A DNA stretch of 64,000 bases from Pseudooceanicola pacificus (GTDB taxonomy: Bacteria > Pseudomonadota > Alphaproteobacteria > Rhodobacterales > Rhodobacteraceae): positions 434,001-498,000 of the forward strand of contig NZ_WNXQ01000002.1 of the NCBI RefSeq assembly GCF_009789075.1. Direction: 5' to 3'. Position 1 is the stretch's first letter. Each line of letters begins with the position of its first letter. Shown here piece by piece: positions 48,061 to 56,930 of this stretch. The notes beneath the pieces are model-generated. The model saw nothing but the letters and a program-made list of their open reading frames with translations. It searched no databases and was not told where the DNA came from. A program made the translations under genes and the position numbers.

Positions 48061-49289
48061 GCGACAGCGCGCAGCCCGCCCCGCGTGGCGGGCTCAGCCG
48101 GATCGAACTGGTCGCCATGCTGGCGATGATGGTCGCCACGGTGGCTTTCTCCATCGACTCGATGCTGCCCGCCCTGCCCGACATCGGGGCCGAACTGGTG
48201 CCCGACAATCCCAATTCGGCCCAGCTGATTCTGTCGGCCTTCATCATCGGCATGGGGATCGGCACGCTTTTTGTCGGGCCGCTGTCAGATGCCTTCGGCC
48301 GCAAGAGCATCATCCTGTTCGGCTCCGTCGTCTATATCTGCGGCGCGGCGCTGGCCTGGGCCGCGCCGTCGATCGAGCTGATGTTCGCCGCGCGCCTGCT
48401 GCAGGGCCTGGGCGCCGCCGGTCCGCGCATCGTCTCGCTCGCCATCATCCGCGATCTTTATTCCGGGCGCGAGATGGCGCGGCTGCTCAGCTTCGTCATG
48501 GTGATCTTCACCGTCGTCCCCGCCCTCGCCCCCCTGCTGGGCAGCGGCATCGTCGCGCTGACCGGATGGCGCGGGATCTTCCTGGCCTTTGTCCTGTTCT
48601 CGCTCGTCTCGACGTTCTGGCTGACCCTGCGCCTGCCGGAGCCCCTGCCGCGCGACCGCCGCCGCCCGCTGAACCTGGCCCGGCTGATCGAGGCCGGGCG
48701 CGAGATGGCAGGCATCCGCATGGTGCGCCTGTCGATCATGGTGCAGTCGCTGATCTTCACCGCGCTCTTCACCACGATCAGCCTGATCCAGCCGATTTTC
48801 GAACAGTCCTACAACCGGATCGGGCTGTTCACGACGCTGTTCTTCGTCATCGGCATGTTCTGCGCCACCTCCTCGATGGTGAACGCGCGCTTCGTGATGA
48901 AATACGGGATGCGGGCGATCATCACATTGGCCGTCGGGGTGGACCTTGCCCTTAGCGTGGTGATGCTGCTGGTCCACCTGACCGGCGTGGCGGGCGAGGG
49001 CGAATTCTACGTCTACCTCGTCTGGCAGACCGCGATCTTCTACCAGATGGGCCTGACCATCGGGAACCTCAACGCCCTGGCGATGGAGCCGCTTGGCCAT
49101 ATCGCCGGGCTGGCGGCCAGCGTGATCGGCGCCATCTCGACCGTCTTTGCCGGCATCGTGGCCGCGCTGGTCGCACAGACCTTCAGCGGCACGCCCCTGC
49201 CGCTGTTCCTTGCCACGCTGATCCTGCTGGGCCTGGCCTTTCCGCTGTTGCTGCAGATGCGAAAACTCGAAAGGGTCAAGCGGCAATAG
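48057..49289 (+). CDS. MFS transporter, Bcr/CflA-type efflux
   Basis: A 410-residue major facilitator with 12 helices. Helix 1 contains FSIDSMLPALPDIGAEL, typical of Bcr/CflA drug exporters, and loop 2-3 reads GPLSDAFGRKSIILFGS. Helix 4-5 contains GLGAAGPRIVSLAIIRDLY, matching the family RA.V.D motif region. Export of drugs or short peptides is inferred. Last gene of the operon. Confidence 0.9.
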   Translation: MSDSAQPAPRGGLSRIELVAMLAMMVATVAFSIDSMLPALPDIGAELVPDNPNSAQLILSAFIIGMGIGTLFVGPLSDAFGRKSIILFGSVVYICGAALAWAAPSIELMFAARLLQGLGAAGPRIVSLAIIRDLYSGREMARLLSFVMVIFTVVPALAPLLGSGIVALTGWRGIFLAFVLFSLVSTFWLTLRLPEPLPRDRRRPLNLARLIEAGREMAGIRMVRLSIMVQSLIFTALFTTISLIQPIFEQSYNRIGLFTTLFFVIGMFCATSSMVNARFVMKYGMRAIITLAVGVDLALSVVMLLVHLTGVAGEGEFYVYLVWQTAIFYQMGLTIGNLNALAMEPLGHIAGLAASVIGAISTVFAGIVAALVAQTFSGTPLPLFLATLILLGLAFPLLLQMRKLERVKRQ

Positions 49290-49304
49290 GTCGCTGACAC
49301 GTTT

Positions 49305-49326
49305 TCTGTATACAAATGCATACAGA
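49305..49326. promoter_or_regulatory. Inverted repeat upstream of icd
   Basis: TCTGTAT (49305-49311) and ATACAGA (49320-49326) with an eight-base spacer form a 22-base dyad, 75 bases before the icd ATG. The AT-rich dyad stands out in GC-rich DNA and looks like a GntR-type operator or promoter element. Confidence 0.55.
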
Positions 49327-49401
49327 CTTCCCACCCAACCGGGCATGGGCTAAGGAGGCGTCAGGACCCCTATCAACCCTCCCAGCGGAAAGGGATTGCC
49401 G

Positions 49402-50616
49402 ATGACCAAGATCAAGGTGGAGAACCCGATCGTCGAGATGGACGGCGACGAGATGACCCGGATTATCTGGGATTTCATCAAGACCAAGCTGATCCTGCCC
49501 TACCTGGACCTGGACCTGCTCTATTACGACCTCGGGATCGAGGAACGTGACCGGACCAACGACCAGATCACCATCGACTCGGCCGAGAAGACGAAAGAGA
49601 TCGGCGTCGCCGTGAAATGCGCCACGATCACGCCCGATGAGCAGCGGGTCGAGGAATTCGGCCTCAAGCAGATGTGGAAATCGCCCAACGGCACGATCCG
49701 CAACATCCTGGGCGGCGTCGTCTTCCGCCAGCCGATCATCTGCCGCAACGTGCCCCGTCTGGTGCCGGGCTGGACCAAGCCCATCGTCATCGGGCGTCAT
49801 GCCTTTGGCGATCAGTACAAGGCCACCGATTTCACCTTCCCGGGTGCGGGCAAGCTGACGATGAAATTCGTGGGCGCGGACGGCACCGTGATCGAGAAGG
49901 AGGTCTATGATGCCCCCTCCGCCGGGGTCTATCAGGCGATGTACAACCTCGATTCGTCGATCATCGACTTTGCCCGCGCGTCGCTGAACTACGGGCTGAT
50001 GATGGGCTGGCCGGTCTATCTGTCGACCAAGAACACCATCCTCAAGGCCTATGACGGGCGCTTCAAGGACCTGTTCCAGCAGGTCTATGAAGAAGAGTTC
50101 GAGGACGAGTTCAAGAAGAGGAAGATCTGGTACGAACACCGCCTGATCGACGACATGGTCGCCTGCGCGATGAAGTGGAACGGCGGGTTCGTCTGGGCCT
50201 GCAAGAACTACGACGGCGACGTGCAGTCCGACACCGTGGCCCAGGGGTTCGGCTCTCTGGGGCTGATGACCTCGCAGCTGATGACGCCCGACGGCAAGAT
50301 CGTCGAGGCCGAGGCGGCGCATGGGACGGTGACCCGCCACTACCGCCAGCACCAGAAGGGCGAGCAGACCTCCACCAACTCCATCGCCTCAATCTACGCC
50401 TGGACCGGCGGGCTGAAGCACCGCGCCAAGCTCGACGGGAACGAGGCGCTGATGCATTTCGCCGCGACGCTGGAAAAGGTGGTGGTGCAGACGGTGGAAT
50501 CGGGGTCGATGACCAAGGACCTGGCCCTGCTGGTCGGTCCGGATCAGGGATGGCTGACCACGATGGGATTCCTGGAAAAGATCGACGAGAATCTGAACAA
50601 GGCGCTGGCGGGCTGA
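49402..50616 (+). CDS. icd: NADP-dependent isocitrate dehydrogenase
   Basis: A 404-residue TCA-cycle enzyme of the eukaryote-like homodimeric class. [20 protein letters not shown] opens the protein, and [20 protein letters not shown] near 95 is the substrate loop. [21 protein letters not shown] near 250 has a metal-binding Asp, and [17 protein letters not shown] near 305 the cofactor site. GGAAAGGGA precedes the ATG; an upstream TTG two codons earlier is less likely. A terminator follows. Confidence 0.97.
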   Translation: MTKIKVENPIVEMDGDEMTRIIWDFIKTKLILPYLDLDLLYYDLGIEERDRTNDQITIDSAEKTKEIGVAVKCATITPDEQRVEEFGLKQMWKSPNGTIRNILGGVVFRQPIICRNVPRLVPGWTKPIVIGRHAFGDQYKATDFTFPGAGKLTMKFVGADGTVIEKEVYDAPSAGVYQAMYNLDSSIIDFARASLNYGLMMGWPVYLSTKNTILKAYDGRFKDLFQQVYEEEFEDEFKKRKIWYEHRLIDDMVACAMKWNGGFVWACKNYDGDVQSDTVAQGFGSLGLMTSQLMTPDGKIVEAEAAHGTVTRHYRQHQKGEQTSTNSIASIYAWTGGLKHRAKLDGNEALMHFAATLEKVVVQTVESGSMTKDLALLVGPDQGWLTTMGFLEKIDENLNKALAG

Positions 50617-50638
50617 ATTCGCCCCTCTTTGCCGCTAA

Positions 50639-50664
50639 GGCCGGGCCCCGCGCCCGGCCTTTTT
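50639..50664 (+). terminator. Intrinsic terminator of icd
   Basis: GGCCGGGC (50639-50646), five-base loop, GCCCGGCC (50652-50659), then TTTTT. Eight perfect pairs, 23 bases past the stop. Confidence 0.9.
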
Positions 50665-50783
50665 CGTTTTCCGGGCCCTGCCTCGGGAAAATGCCGTCAA
50701 AAGGCCGGGATTGCGTAACTCCGCCTTAACGGGATGGGCCCTAGAACCGCTCGCGAACCGAACGGAACCCAGGGAGCCTGGCC

Positions 50784-50828
50784 ATGACCTATCCGCCGCG
50801 CCTGCCCGATGCAGGTGGCCATGTCTGA
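50784..50828 (+). CDS. Possible 14-codon upstream ORF of the che operon
   Basis: ATG with a good AGGGAG site seven bases upstream encodes MTYPPRLPDAGGHV and stops inside the first codons of the STAS gene (ATGTCTGA). The STAS gene itself has its AGGTGG only two bases before its ATG. Translation of the small ORF could therefore feed STAS by re-initiation. It may equally be chance. Confidence 0.35.
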   Translation: MTYPPRLPDAGGHV

Positions 50829-51096
50829 CGCTTTGCTATTGCCGCCGCGGCTGGATCTGCCTGCCGCCGCCCCGCTGGCCCAGGCCTTCCGTGAACGGCT
50901 GGGCGCCGATATCGCCGTCGATGCCTCGCAGGTGACCCACCTTGGCGCGCTCTGCCTGCAGGTCCTCCTCTCGGCAGCGATCACGGCCCGCAGACGCGGC
51001 CATGCGCTGCGCCTGATCGCGATCTCGGACCGGGCGGCGCAGCAGCTGGCCCAGATGGGATTCACCCCCGACACCCTGGCGGAGGGCACGCCGTGA
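50821..51096 (+). CDS. STAS-domain protein of the chemotaxis operon
   Basis: A 91-residue single STAS domain like anti-sigma-factor antagonists. LDLPAAAPLAQAFRERLGAD gives the first strand-helix, and VDASQVTHLGALCLQVLLSA near 36 holds the position normally phosphorylated, here with Thr/His rather than the usual D-S-S. GHALRLIAISDRAAQQLAQM follows. It probably switches partners within the signalling operon; its partner kinase is not obvious. Four-base GTGA overlap with cheY. Confidence 0.8.
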   Translation: MSDALLLPPRLDLPAAAPLAQAFRERLGADIAVDASQVTHLGALCLQVLLSAAITARRRGHALRLIAISDRAAQQLAQMGFTPDTLAEGTP

Positions 51097-51458
51097 GCCT
51101 GACAATCCTCGCCGTCGACGACAGCCGTACCATGCGCGACATGATCCGCATGGCCCTGGCCCCGTCCGGTTTCACCGTCCACGTGGCCGAGGACGGGATT
51201 CACGGGCTTGAGGTGCTGGACGGCATCGACCCCGACGCGATCATCACCGATATCAACATGCCCCGCATGGACGGGTTCGGCTTCATCGACGCCGTGCGCG
51301 GGCAGGACGACCACCGCGCCACGCCAATTCTGGTTCTGACCACGGAAAGCGCGCCGGAACTCAAGATGCGCGCCCGCAACGCCGGCGCCACCGGCTGGAT
51401 CGTCAAGCCCTTCGACCCGGTCAAGCTGGTCAAGGCGCTGCACATGGTTGCGGGATAG
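51093..51458 (+). CDS. cheY: Chemotaxis response regulator CheY (copy 1)
   Basis: A 121-residue receiver. ILAVDDSRTMRDMIRMAL carries the acidic pair, ITDINMPRMDG the phospho-Asp near residue 53, and LVLTTESAPELK and WIVKPFDPVKL the Thr and Lys. GTG start overlapping the STAS stop. Output target is likely a flagellar switch or another regulator; CheA follows 11 bases later. Confidence 0.95.
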   Translation: MSLTILAVDDSRTMRDMIRMALAPSGFTVHVAEDGIHGLEVLDGIDPDAIITDINMPRMDGFGFIDAVRGQDDHRATPILVLTTESAPELKMRARNAGATGWIVKPFDPVKLVKALHMVAG

Positions 51459-51469
51459 GGGGCCGGAGG

Positions 51470-53593
51470 ATGAGCGATCAGAATGACCCGATGGCCGAAA
51501 TCCGCGCCTCGTTCTTCATCGAATGCGAGGAGCTGCTGGAGGCCCTGCAGGACGGCCTGTCAGAGATGGACGAAGGCTCCGAGGATCCCGAGACCATCAA
51601 CGTCGTCTTCCGGGCCGTGCACTCGATCAAGGGCGGCGCCGGGGCCTTTGGCCTGGAACCCCTGGTGCGATTTGCCCATCGTTACGAAACCGTCCTGGAC
51701 GAGGTCCGCTCCGGCCGGCTGAGCCCGGATCACGAAGGGCAAAAGCTGTTCTTTCAGGCCGCCGATCACCTTTCGGATCTCGTGCGCGCCTGTCGTGACG
51801 ATGCCACAGTGCCGGAGGATCAGAGCCAGGCCCTGCTCGACCAGCTCAACGGTCTTCTCGGCGAGCAGGAGGAGGATACCGAAGTCACGCCCGAGGAATT
51901 CGAGCCCCTCGGCCTCAGCCTCGATCTTCCCGACCTCGACGCCCTGCCGGCGCCGGCGCTCACGACCTACACTATCCGCTTCAAGCCCGAGGCAGAGCTT
52001 TACGAGACCGGCAACGAGCCCCAGATGCTGCTGCGCAACCTGGGCGAACTGGGTGAGGCGCAGGTTTCCTGCGACACCTCCGCCCTGCCCTCCCTGGCCG
52101 AGCTCTCGCCGGAAACGCCCTATGTCGCCTGGACCATCCGCCTGCAGACCGCCGCCGCCGAGCCCGAGATCCGCGAGGTCTTCGAATTTGTCGAAGGCCT
52201 GTGCGAACTGACGATATCCGACGCCTCCGATACCGAAGAATCGCCCCCCGCTGAAACGCTGCCGGATGCCCCCGCGACGATCGCGCTAGCAGGGCCCGCC
52301 ACCGATCCCGTCGAACCTGAGGAAGCGGCGGCCCCATCCCCCGACACGCCCCGCAAATCGGGCTCCGGCGCCGCGGCCAAATCCGTCGTCCGGGTCGACC
52401 TGGAGCGTATCGAACGTCTGGTCAACCTCGTGGGCGAACTGGTGATCAACCAGGCCATGCTCTCGCAATCGCTGGAACAGGCCGGCCTGTCACCGCATTC
52501 CGATGCGATGAACGGGCTGGAGGAGTTCCAGCGTCTGACCCGCGACATCCAGGACAGCGTGATGATGATCCGCGCCCAGCCGGTCAAGTCGCTCTTCCAG
52601 CGCATGTCGCGCATCGTGCGCGAGGCCTCCGCGGCCGTCGGGAAAGAGGTCCGCCTGGTCACCGAGGGCGAAGCCACCGAGGTCGACAAGACCGTCATCG
52701 AACGCCTCGCCGATCCGCTGACCCACATGATCCGCAACGCGGTCGACCACGGGCTGGAAAACAACGAGGCACGCGCCAGCTCGGGCAAACCGTCCGAAGG
52801 CACGGTCCGCCTGACCGCCGCGCATCGCAGCGGCCGCGTCATCATCGAGGTCTCCGACGACGGCAGTGGCATCGACCGTCCGCGGGTGCTGAAGATCGCC
52901 ACCGAAAAGGGACTGGTTCCCCCGGATGTGCAGATGACCGAAGCCGAGATCGACAACCTGCTGTTCATGCCGGGCTTTTCCACCGCCGGAAAGGTGTCGA
53001 ACCTCTCGGGCCGTGGTGTCGGAATGGACGTGGTCCGCACCGCCATCCAGTCGCTGGGCGGCAGGATCAACATCTTTTCCGAACGCGGCAAGGGCACAAC
53101 CTTCTCGATCAGCCTGCCGCTGACTCTCGCCGTGCTCGACGGCATGGTTGTGCGCGTGGCCAACGAAACGCTTGTGCTGCCGCTCAACGTCGTAGTTGAA
53201 ACCCTCTCCCTCGGCCCCGGGGATGTGCAGATGCTGCGACCCGGCGCCTTTGTCGTCAGGGTCCGCGGCGGCTTTGTGCCCCTCTACGATCTGGGTGTGA
53301 TCCTCGGCTATCGCGGCCCGCTGCAGGACCACGACCGCGGTATCGTTCTGCTGATCGCTCTGGAAGACGGCAACCGCGCCGCCCTCGTGATCGACGGGAT
53401 CGAGGACCAGCGCCAGGTCGTCATCAAGGGCCTCGACGAAAGCTTTTACCGCGCGCCGGGCATTGCCGCGGCCACGATCCTCGGGGACGGGCAGATCGCC
53501 CTCATCCTGGATCCGTCCGACGTGATCGCCAGCGCCGGCAGCATACGCCCCAAGGATCGAGCCCTGGCCGAAAGGATGGTCGAACATGGCTGA
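51470..53593 (+). CDS. cheA: Chemotaxis histidine kinase CheA
   Basis: A 707-residue kinase. The P1 domain holds the phospho-His in FRAVHSIKGGAGAFG near residue 50. An acidic Pro-rich linker covers about 110-300. The P3 dimerisation helix begins RVDLERIERLVNLVGELVIN near 308. The P4 ATPase has THMIRNAVDHGLE, EVSDDGSGIDRPRV and LSGRGVGMDVVRTAIQSLGG. The P5 CheW-like domain occupies about 550-700 (LPLTLAVLDGMVVRV, PLYDLGVILGY). A receptor-binding P2 for CheY or CheB is not evident. Overlaps cheW by eight bases. Confidence 0.95.
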   Translation: MSDQNDPMAEIRASFFIECEELLEALQDGLSEMDEGSEDPETINVVFRAVHSIKGGAGAFGLEPLVRFAHRYETVLDEVRSGRLSPDHEGQKLFFQAADHLSDLVRACRDDATVPEDQSQALLDQLNGLLGEQEEDTEVTPEEFEPLGLSLDLPDLDALPAPALTTYTIRFKPEAELYETGNEPQMLLRNLGELGEAQVSCDTSALPSLAELSPETPYVAWTIRLQTAAAEPEIREVFEFVEGLCELTISDASDTEESPPAETLPDAPATIALAGPATDPVEPEEAAAPSPDTPRKSGSGAAAKSVVRVDLERIERLVNLVGELVINQAMLSQSLEQAGLSPHSDAMNGLEEFQRLTRDIQDSVMMIRAQPVKSLFQRMSRIVREASAAVGKEVRLVTEGEATEVDKTVIERLADPLTHMIRNAVDHGLENNEARASSGKPSEGTVRLTAAHRSGRVIIEVSDDGSGIDRPRVLKIATEKGLVPPDVQMTEAEIDNLLFMPGFSTAGKVSNLSGRGVGMDVVRTAIQSLGGRINIFSERGKGTTFSISLPLTLAVLDGMVVRVANETLVLPLNVVVETLSLGPGDVQMLRPGAFVVRVRGGFVPLYDLGVILGYRGPLQDHDRGIVLLIALEDGNRAALVIDGIEDQRQVVIKGLDESFYRAPGIAAATILGDGQIALILDPSDVIASAGSIRPKDRALAERMVEHG

Positions 53594-54044
53594 CAACACC
53601 ACCGCCAAAGACCTGGAACTGCTGACGTTTCGCGTCGCCGACCAGGAGTATTCACTCGACATCATGTCCGTCCGAGAAATTTGCGGCTGGACACGCACAA
53701 CGCCGATGCCGCACGCCCCCGCCTTCATGCGTGGTGTGATCAACCTGCGCGGCACGGTTCTGCCGGTGATGGACCTGGCCCTGCGCCTGAACATGCAGTC
53801 GCAGAAGACCAGCGATCGAAATGTCATCATAGTTGTGACCCTGAACGGGACCCTGACCGGCCTGCTTGTCGACGCGGTCTCGGACATTGTCGCGATCAGT
53901 GTCGAGGACCTTCAAACCCCGCCCGAGATGTCCTCGGACCCGCAATCGACCGTTGTCAGAGCCTTGACCGTGATCGACGATCGCATGATCCGGGTCCTCG
54001 ATCTTGCCGCGATCGTACCTTCAGGCACGGAAGAGGTCGCATGA
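53586..54044 (+). CDS. cheW: Chemotaxis coupling protein CheW
   Basis: A 152-residue adaptor joining receptors to CheA. ELLTFRVADQEYSLDIMSVR, HAPAFMRGVINLRGTVLPVMDL near 47 and GLLVDAVSDIVAI near 95 are the double beta-barrel hallmarks. It overlaps cheA and, by an ATGA, cheR. Confidence 0.96.
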   Translation: MADNTTAKDLELLTFRVADQEYSLDIMSVREICGWTRTTPMPHAPAFMRGVINLRGTVLPVMDLALRLNMQSQKTSDRNVIIVVTLNGTLTGLLVDAVSDIVAISVEDLQTPPEMSSDPQSTVVRALTVIDDRMIRVLDLAAIVPSGTEEVA

Positions 54045-54922
54045 GCGCCGGGGACACTATGGACGGGCAGTCCGGAACGATGAGCCCCAAGGCGTTCCAG
54101 GCAATTGCCGCGCTCGCCAAGGAAGAGGCTGGCCTCGTCCTGACCCAGGGCAAGGCAACGATGATCCAGTCCCGGCTGCGCAAGCGCGTACGTGCCCTTG
54201 GACTCACCGACGTCGATGCCTACGCAAAGTTCGTCACGTCTCGTGAGGGCGAAGCCGAGCGGCGAAACATGGTCTCCGCCCTGACCACAAATGTCTCGCA
54301 CTTCTTTCGCGAGTCGCATCATTTCGATCTGCTGAGAAATCTGGCCTTTCCCGCATTGATCGACAGGGCCACCCGGGGCGGCAAGGTTCGCATCTGGTCT
54401 GCCGGCTGCTCCAGCGGGCAGGAGCCCTATTCCATCGCCATGAGCCTTCTGGCCATGAGCCCGGAACTGGCCCAGCGAGATGTGCTGATACTGGCGACCG
54501 ATATCGATCCCAATATCCTGTCCTTTGCCCAGGCTGCCACGTTTAGCGAACAGCAGGTTGCCGGAATAACCGACGCCATGAAAAAGTCATTCCTGACACG
54601 CACGGGCGAGGACGGAAAATACCAGGTCAATGCCCCGATCCGCCGTCTCGTGCGCTTTCGCGAACTCAACCTGCATGGAGACTGGCCCATGCGGGCAAAG
54701 TTCGACGTCATCTTCTGCAGAAATGTCGTCATATATTTCGACCCGCAGGACCAGGCAGCGTTGTGGCCCCGTTTTCACGCCGCGCTCGATTCGAATGGCT
54801 GGATGATGCTGGGCCATTCCGAACGCATTTCCGATTCGGCGCTCAACTTGTTCACATCGGTCGGACCCACGGCATACCGGCCCGTTCAGGCTGTCCCCGG
54901 TACCGCACAGGTAAAAAGGTAA
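54041..54922 (+). CDS. cheR: Chemotaxis protein methyltransferase CheR
   Basis: A 293-residue SAM-dependent methyltransferase for receptor glutamates. The N-terminal helical domain (KAFQAIAALAKEEAGLVLTQ) precedes TTNVSHFFRESHHFDLL. The SAM motif is IWSAGCSSGQEPYSIAM near 108. ILATDIDPNIL and VIFCRNVVIYFDPQDQ follow, with GHSERISDSALNLF near the end. No receptor or CheB gene is close by. Confidence 0.95.
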   Translation: MSAGDTMDGQSGTMSPKAFQAIAALAKEEAGLVLTQGKATMIQSRLRKRVRALGLTDVDAYAKFVTSREGEAERRNMVSALTTNVSHFFRESHHFDLLRNLAFPALIDRATRGGKVRIWSAGCSSGQEPYSIAMSLLAMSPELAQRDVLILATDIDPNILSFAQAATFSEQQVAGITDAMKKSFLTRTGEDGKYQVNAPIRRLVRFRELNLHGDWPMRAKFDVIFCRNVVIYFDPQDQAALWPRFHAALDSNGWMMLGHSERISDSALNLFTSVGPTAYRPVQAVPGTAQVKR

Positions 54923-54926
54923 GACA

Positions 54927-55313
54927 ATGGCTTTGCGAGACCAATTGCGGATCATGGTCGTCGACGACATGTCCACCAGCCGCGGCCTCATCACCCAGGC
55001 ACTGGATGCATTTGGCGTCACGAATGTCACCACAGCCGGAGACGGGCCAAGCGCCTTGGAAGCCTTGAACGCAAAACCCGTTCACCTTGTCATATCGGAT
55101 TATAACATGCCCGGCATGGACGGACTCCAGCTGCTGCAGAACCTCCGGGCCGGGGCCAGAACCAAAGGCGTAGGCTTCATCCTGATCACCGGAAAGGCGG
55201 ACAAGGCGATCGTGGAAAACGGAAAAAAACTCGGAATGAACAATTTCCTGAAGAAACCTTTTGATCCGATGGACCTGAGAAAATGTATCGAAGCGGTTGT
55301 AGGGCGTCTGTGA
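54927..55313 (+). CDS. Chemotaxis response regulator CheY (copy 2)
   Basis: A 128-residue receiver distinct from copy 1. RIMVVDDMSTSRGLITQAL gives the acidic pair, VISDYNMPGMDG the phospho-Asp near 56, LITGKADKAI the Thr and LKKPFDPMDL the Lys. Base composition here is slightly less GC-rich than in cheA. The following small gene overlaps it by TGATG. Confidence 0.93.
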   Translation: MALRDQLRIMVVDDMSTSRGLITQALDAFGVTNVTTAGDGPSALEALNAKPVHLVISDYNMPGMDGLQLLQNLRAGARTKGVGFILITGKADKAIVENGKKLGMNNFLKKPFDPMDLRKCIEAVVGRL

Positions 55314-55684
55314 TGGAGGATAGGCCCTGCCCGTCTGACAAGGAAGACTCGGACCAGCTGTCGGCGCGGCAGGTTCTCGAAACTCTGTCCAGCCTCACGC
55401 TTCAGATCCAAACCCTTACCGAAGACGTCGAAAATGCAGTGCTTGCCAGCATCTGTTCCTGTGCGGGCGAAGATGTTGACGCAATCGAGAATCTTCAGAA
55501 GCTGGACGTTCTGCGACAATCTGTCGGCGACGCCAGGGGATTGATCAATCTGGTGGCTCCAAGGGTGGAGTGGCTACCGGGTCAATCCGTCCGGTCCAGC
55601 GAATTGCGGGAAGCCGTGGATATGCTGCAGAGTCTGAGCGATGCCCACCATGCCGCCAGCACTGGTGAGATCGTACTGCTGTGA
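55313..55684 (+). CDS. Small uncharacterised protein at the end of the che operon
   Basis: A 123-residue acidic helical protein, not recognised. It starts MEDRPCPSDKEDSDQLSARQ, has a long amphipathic helix with LTLQIQTLTEDVENAVLASI, and two nearby Cys (SICSCAGED). Its position after a CheY and its size suggest a CheZ-like phosphatase or a CheY-interacting protein, but no CheZ active-site motif is visible. Overlap with cheY implies a functional link. The following 284 bases have no gene. Confidence 0.7.
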   Translation: MEDRPCPSDKEDSDQLSARQVLETLSSLTLQIQTLTEDVENAVLASICSCAGEDVDAIENLQKLDVLRQSVGDARGLINLVAPRVEWLPGQSVRSSELREAVDMLQSLSDAHHAASTGEIVLL

Positions 55685-55968
55685 CCTTAGCATGCTGGCG
55701 CACTCGCGGAACGAGCCCTCGGAAGGTACCAATCGGCACGCGTCGGTCATCCATCTGCACCATGCCGCGCGGCGTGGTCGGAAGCCCCGGCAGAACCCGC
55801 CCCGTCCCAACGCGCCATCACTGCCACATGGTTACGAAGCCGTGCATCACCAACGACAGACGGAGGGACACTGGTGAGTCGATTGGAACCCGACGGAGCG
55901 GGAGTGATGATGAACCTGACCGAGCGATACACACTCGAAACCGGGCCGAGCGAGAGCAAGCCCGAACC

Positions 55969-56841
55969 TCACCCGAGCGCGGTCAGCCTCTTCAGCAGCG
56001 ACGAGGTGTCCCAGCGTCCACCGCCCAGCTTCTGGACGTCCTTGTAGAACTGGTCGACCAGCGCGGTCACCGGCAGCGAGGCCCCGACCTCGTCCGAGGT
56101 GGACAGGCAAATGCCAAGGTCCTTGCGCATCCAGTCCACCGCGAAACCGTGGTCGAATTCGTCGGCCAGCATGGTCTTGTAGCGGTTCTGCATCTGCCAG
56201 GATCCGGCGGCGCCCTGGCTGATCACCTCGACCACCTTCTCGCCGTCCAGCCCGGCCTTCTGCGCGAAATGAAGCGCCTCGCTCAGCCCCTGCACCAGAC
56301 CGGCGATGGCGATCTGGTTGCACATCTTGGTCATCTGGCCCGCGCCGCTGTCGCCCAGGCGGCGGCAGATCTTGGCATAGGTGTCGATCACAGGGGCGGC
56401 CGCGTCGAAATCCGCCGCATCGCCGCCGCACATGACAGAGAGCACGCCATTCTCGGCCCCCGCCTGCCCGCCCGAGATCGGAGCGTCGACATATCCCAGC
56501 CCCTGGGCCTTGGCCGCGGCGTAAAGCTCCGCCGTGACCCGGGCCGAAACCGTGGTGTGATCCACCAGGATCGCCCCGGCCTCCATTCCCGCAAATGCCC
56601 CGTCCGTGCCGGCGCAGACCTGGCGCAGGTCGTCGTCATTGCCCACGCAGGTCATCACAAATGCGGCACCTTTCGCCGCCTCCGCCGGGGTCGGGGCCGA
56701 GGCGCCGCCATGCTGCTTGACCCAGGCCTCGGCCTTTGCGGCCGTGCGATTATAGACCGTGACCTCATGCCCCGCCGCGGCGAGATGTCCCGCCATCGGA
56801 TAGCCCATCACTCCAAGTCCGAGGAAAGCAACCTGTGCCAT
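55969..56841 (-). CDS. 3-hydroxyisobutyrate dehydrogenase-family oxidoreductase
   Basis: A 290-residue beta-hydroxyacid dehydrogenase. FLGLGVMGYPMAGHLAAAG near residue 5 is the cofactor-binding signature, FVDAPISGGQAGAENG-like sequence near 117 the substrate loop, and the catalytic Lys lies in GAGQMTKMCNQIAIAG near 170. A conserved DLGICLSTSDE segment lies near 240. It could act on 3-hydroxyisobutyrate, tartronate semialdehyde or a related acid; the neighbours do not decide it. The ATG at 56841 gives the normal N-terminus. Confidence 0.92.
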   Translation of the reverse strand: MAQVAFLGLGVMGYPMAGHLAAAGHEVTVYNRTAAKAEAWVKQHGGASAPTPAEAAKGAAFVMTCVGNDDDLRQVCAGTDGAFAGMEAGAILVDHTTVSARVTAELYAAAKAQGLGYVDAPISGGQAGAENGVLSVMCGGDAADFDAAAPVIDTYAKICRRLGDSGAGQMTKMCNQIAIAGLVQGLSEALHFAQKAGLDGEKVVEVISQGAAGSWQMQNRYKTMLADEFDHGFAVDWMRKDLGICLSTSDEVGASLPVTALVDQFYKDVQKLGGGRWDTSSLLKRLTALG

Positions 56842-56930
56842 GACCTTTTCCCTTTCCGTTCTATGCCCTAGAAGTTCTGTCGGGTCCCACCGACAAGAGC
56901 AAGGGGCCCGGGCAATCAAATGAGGCACAC

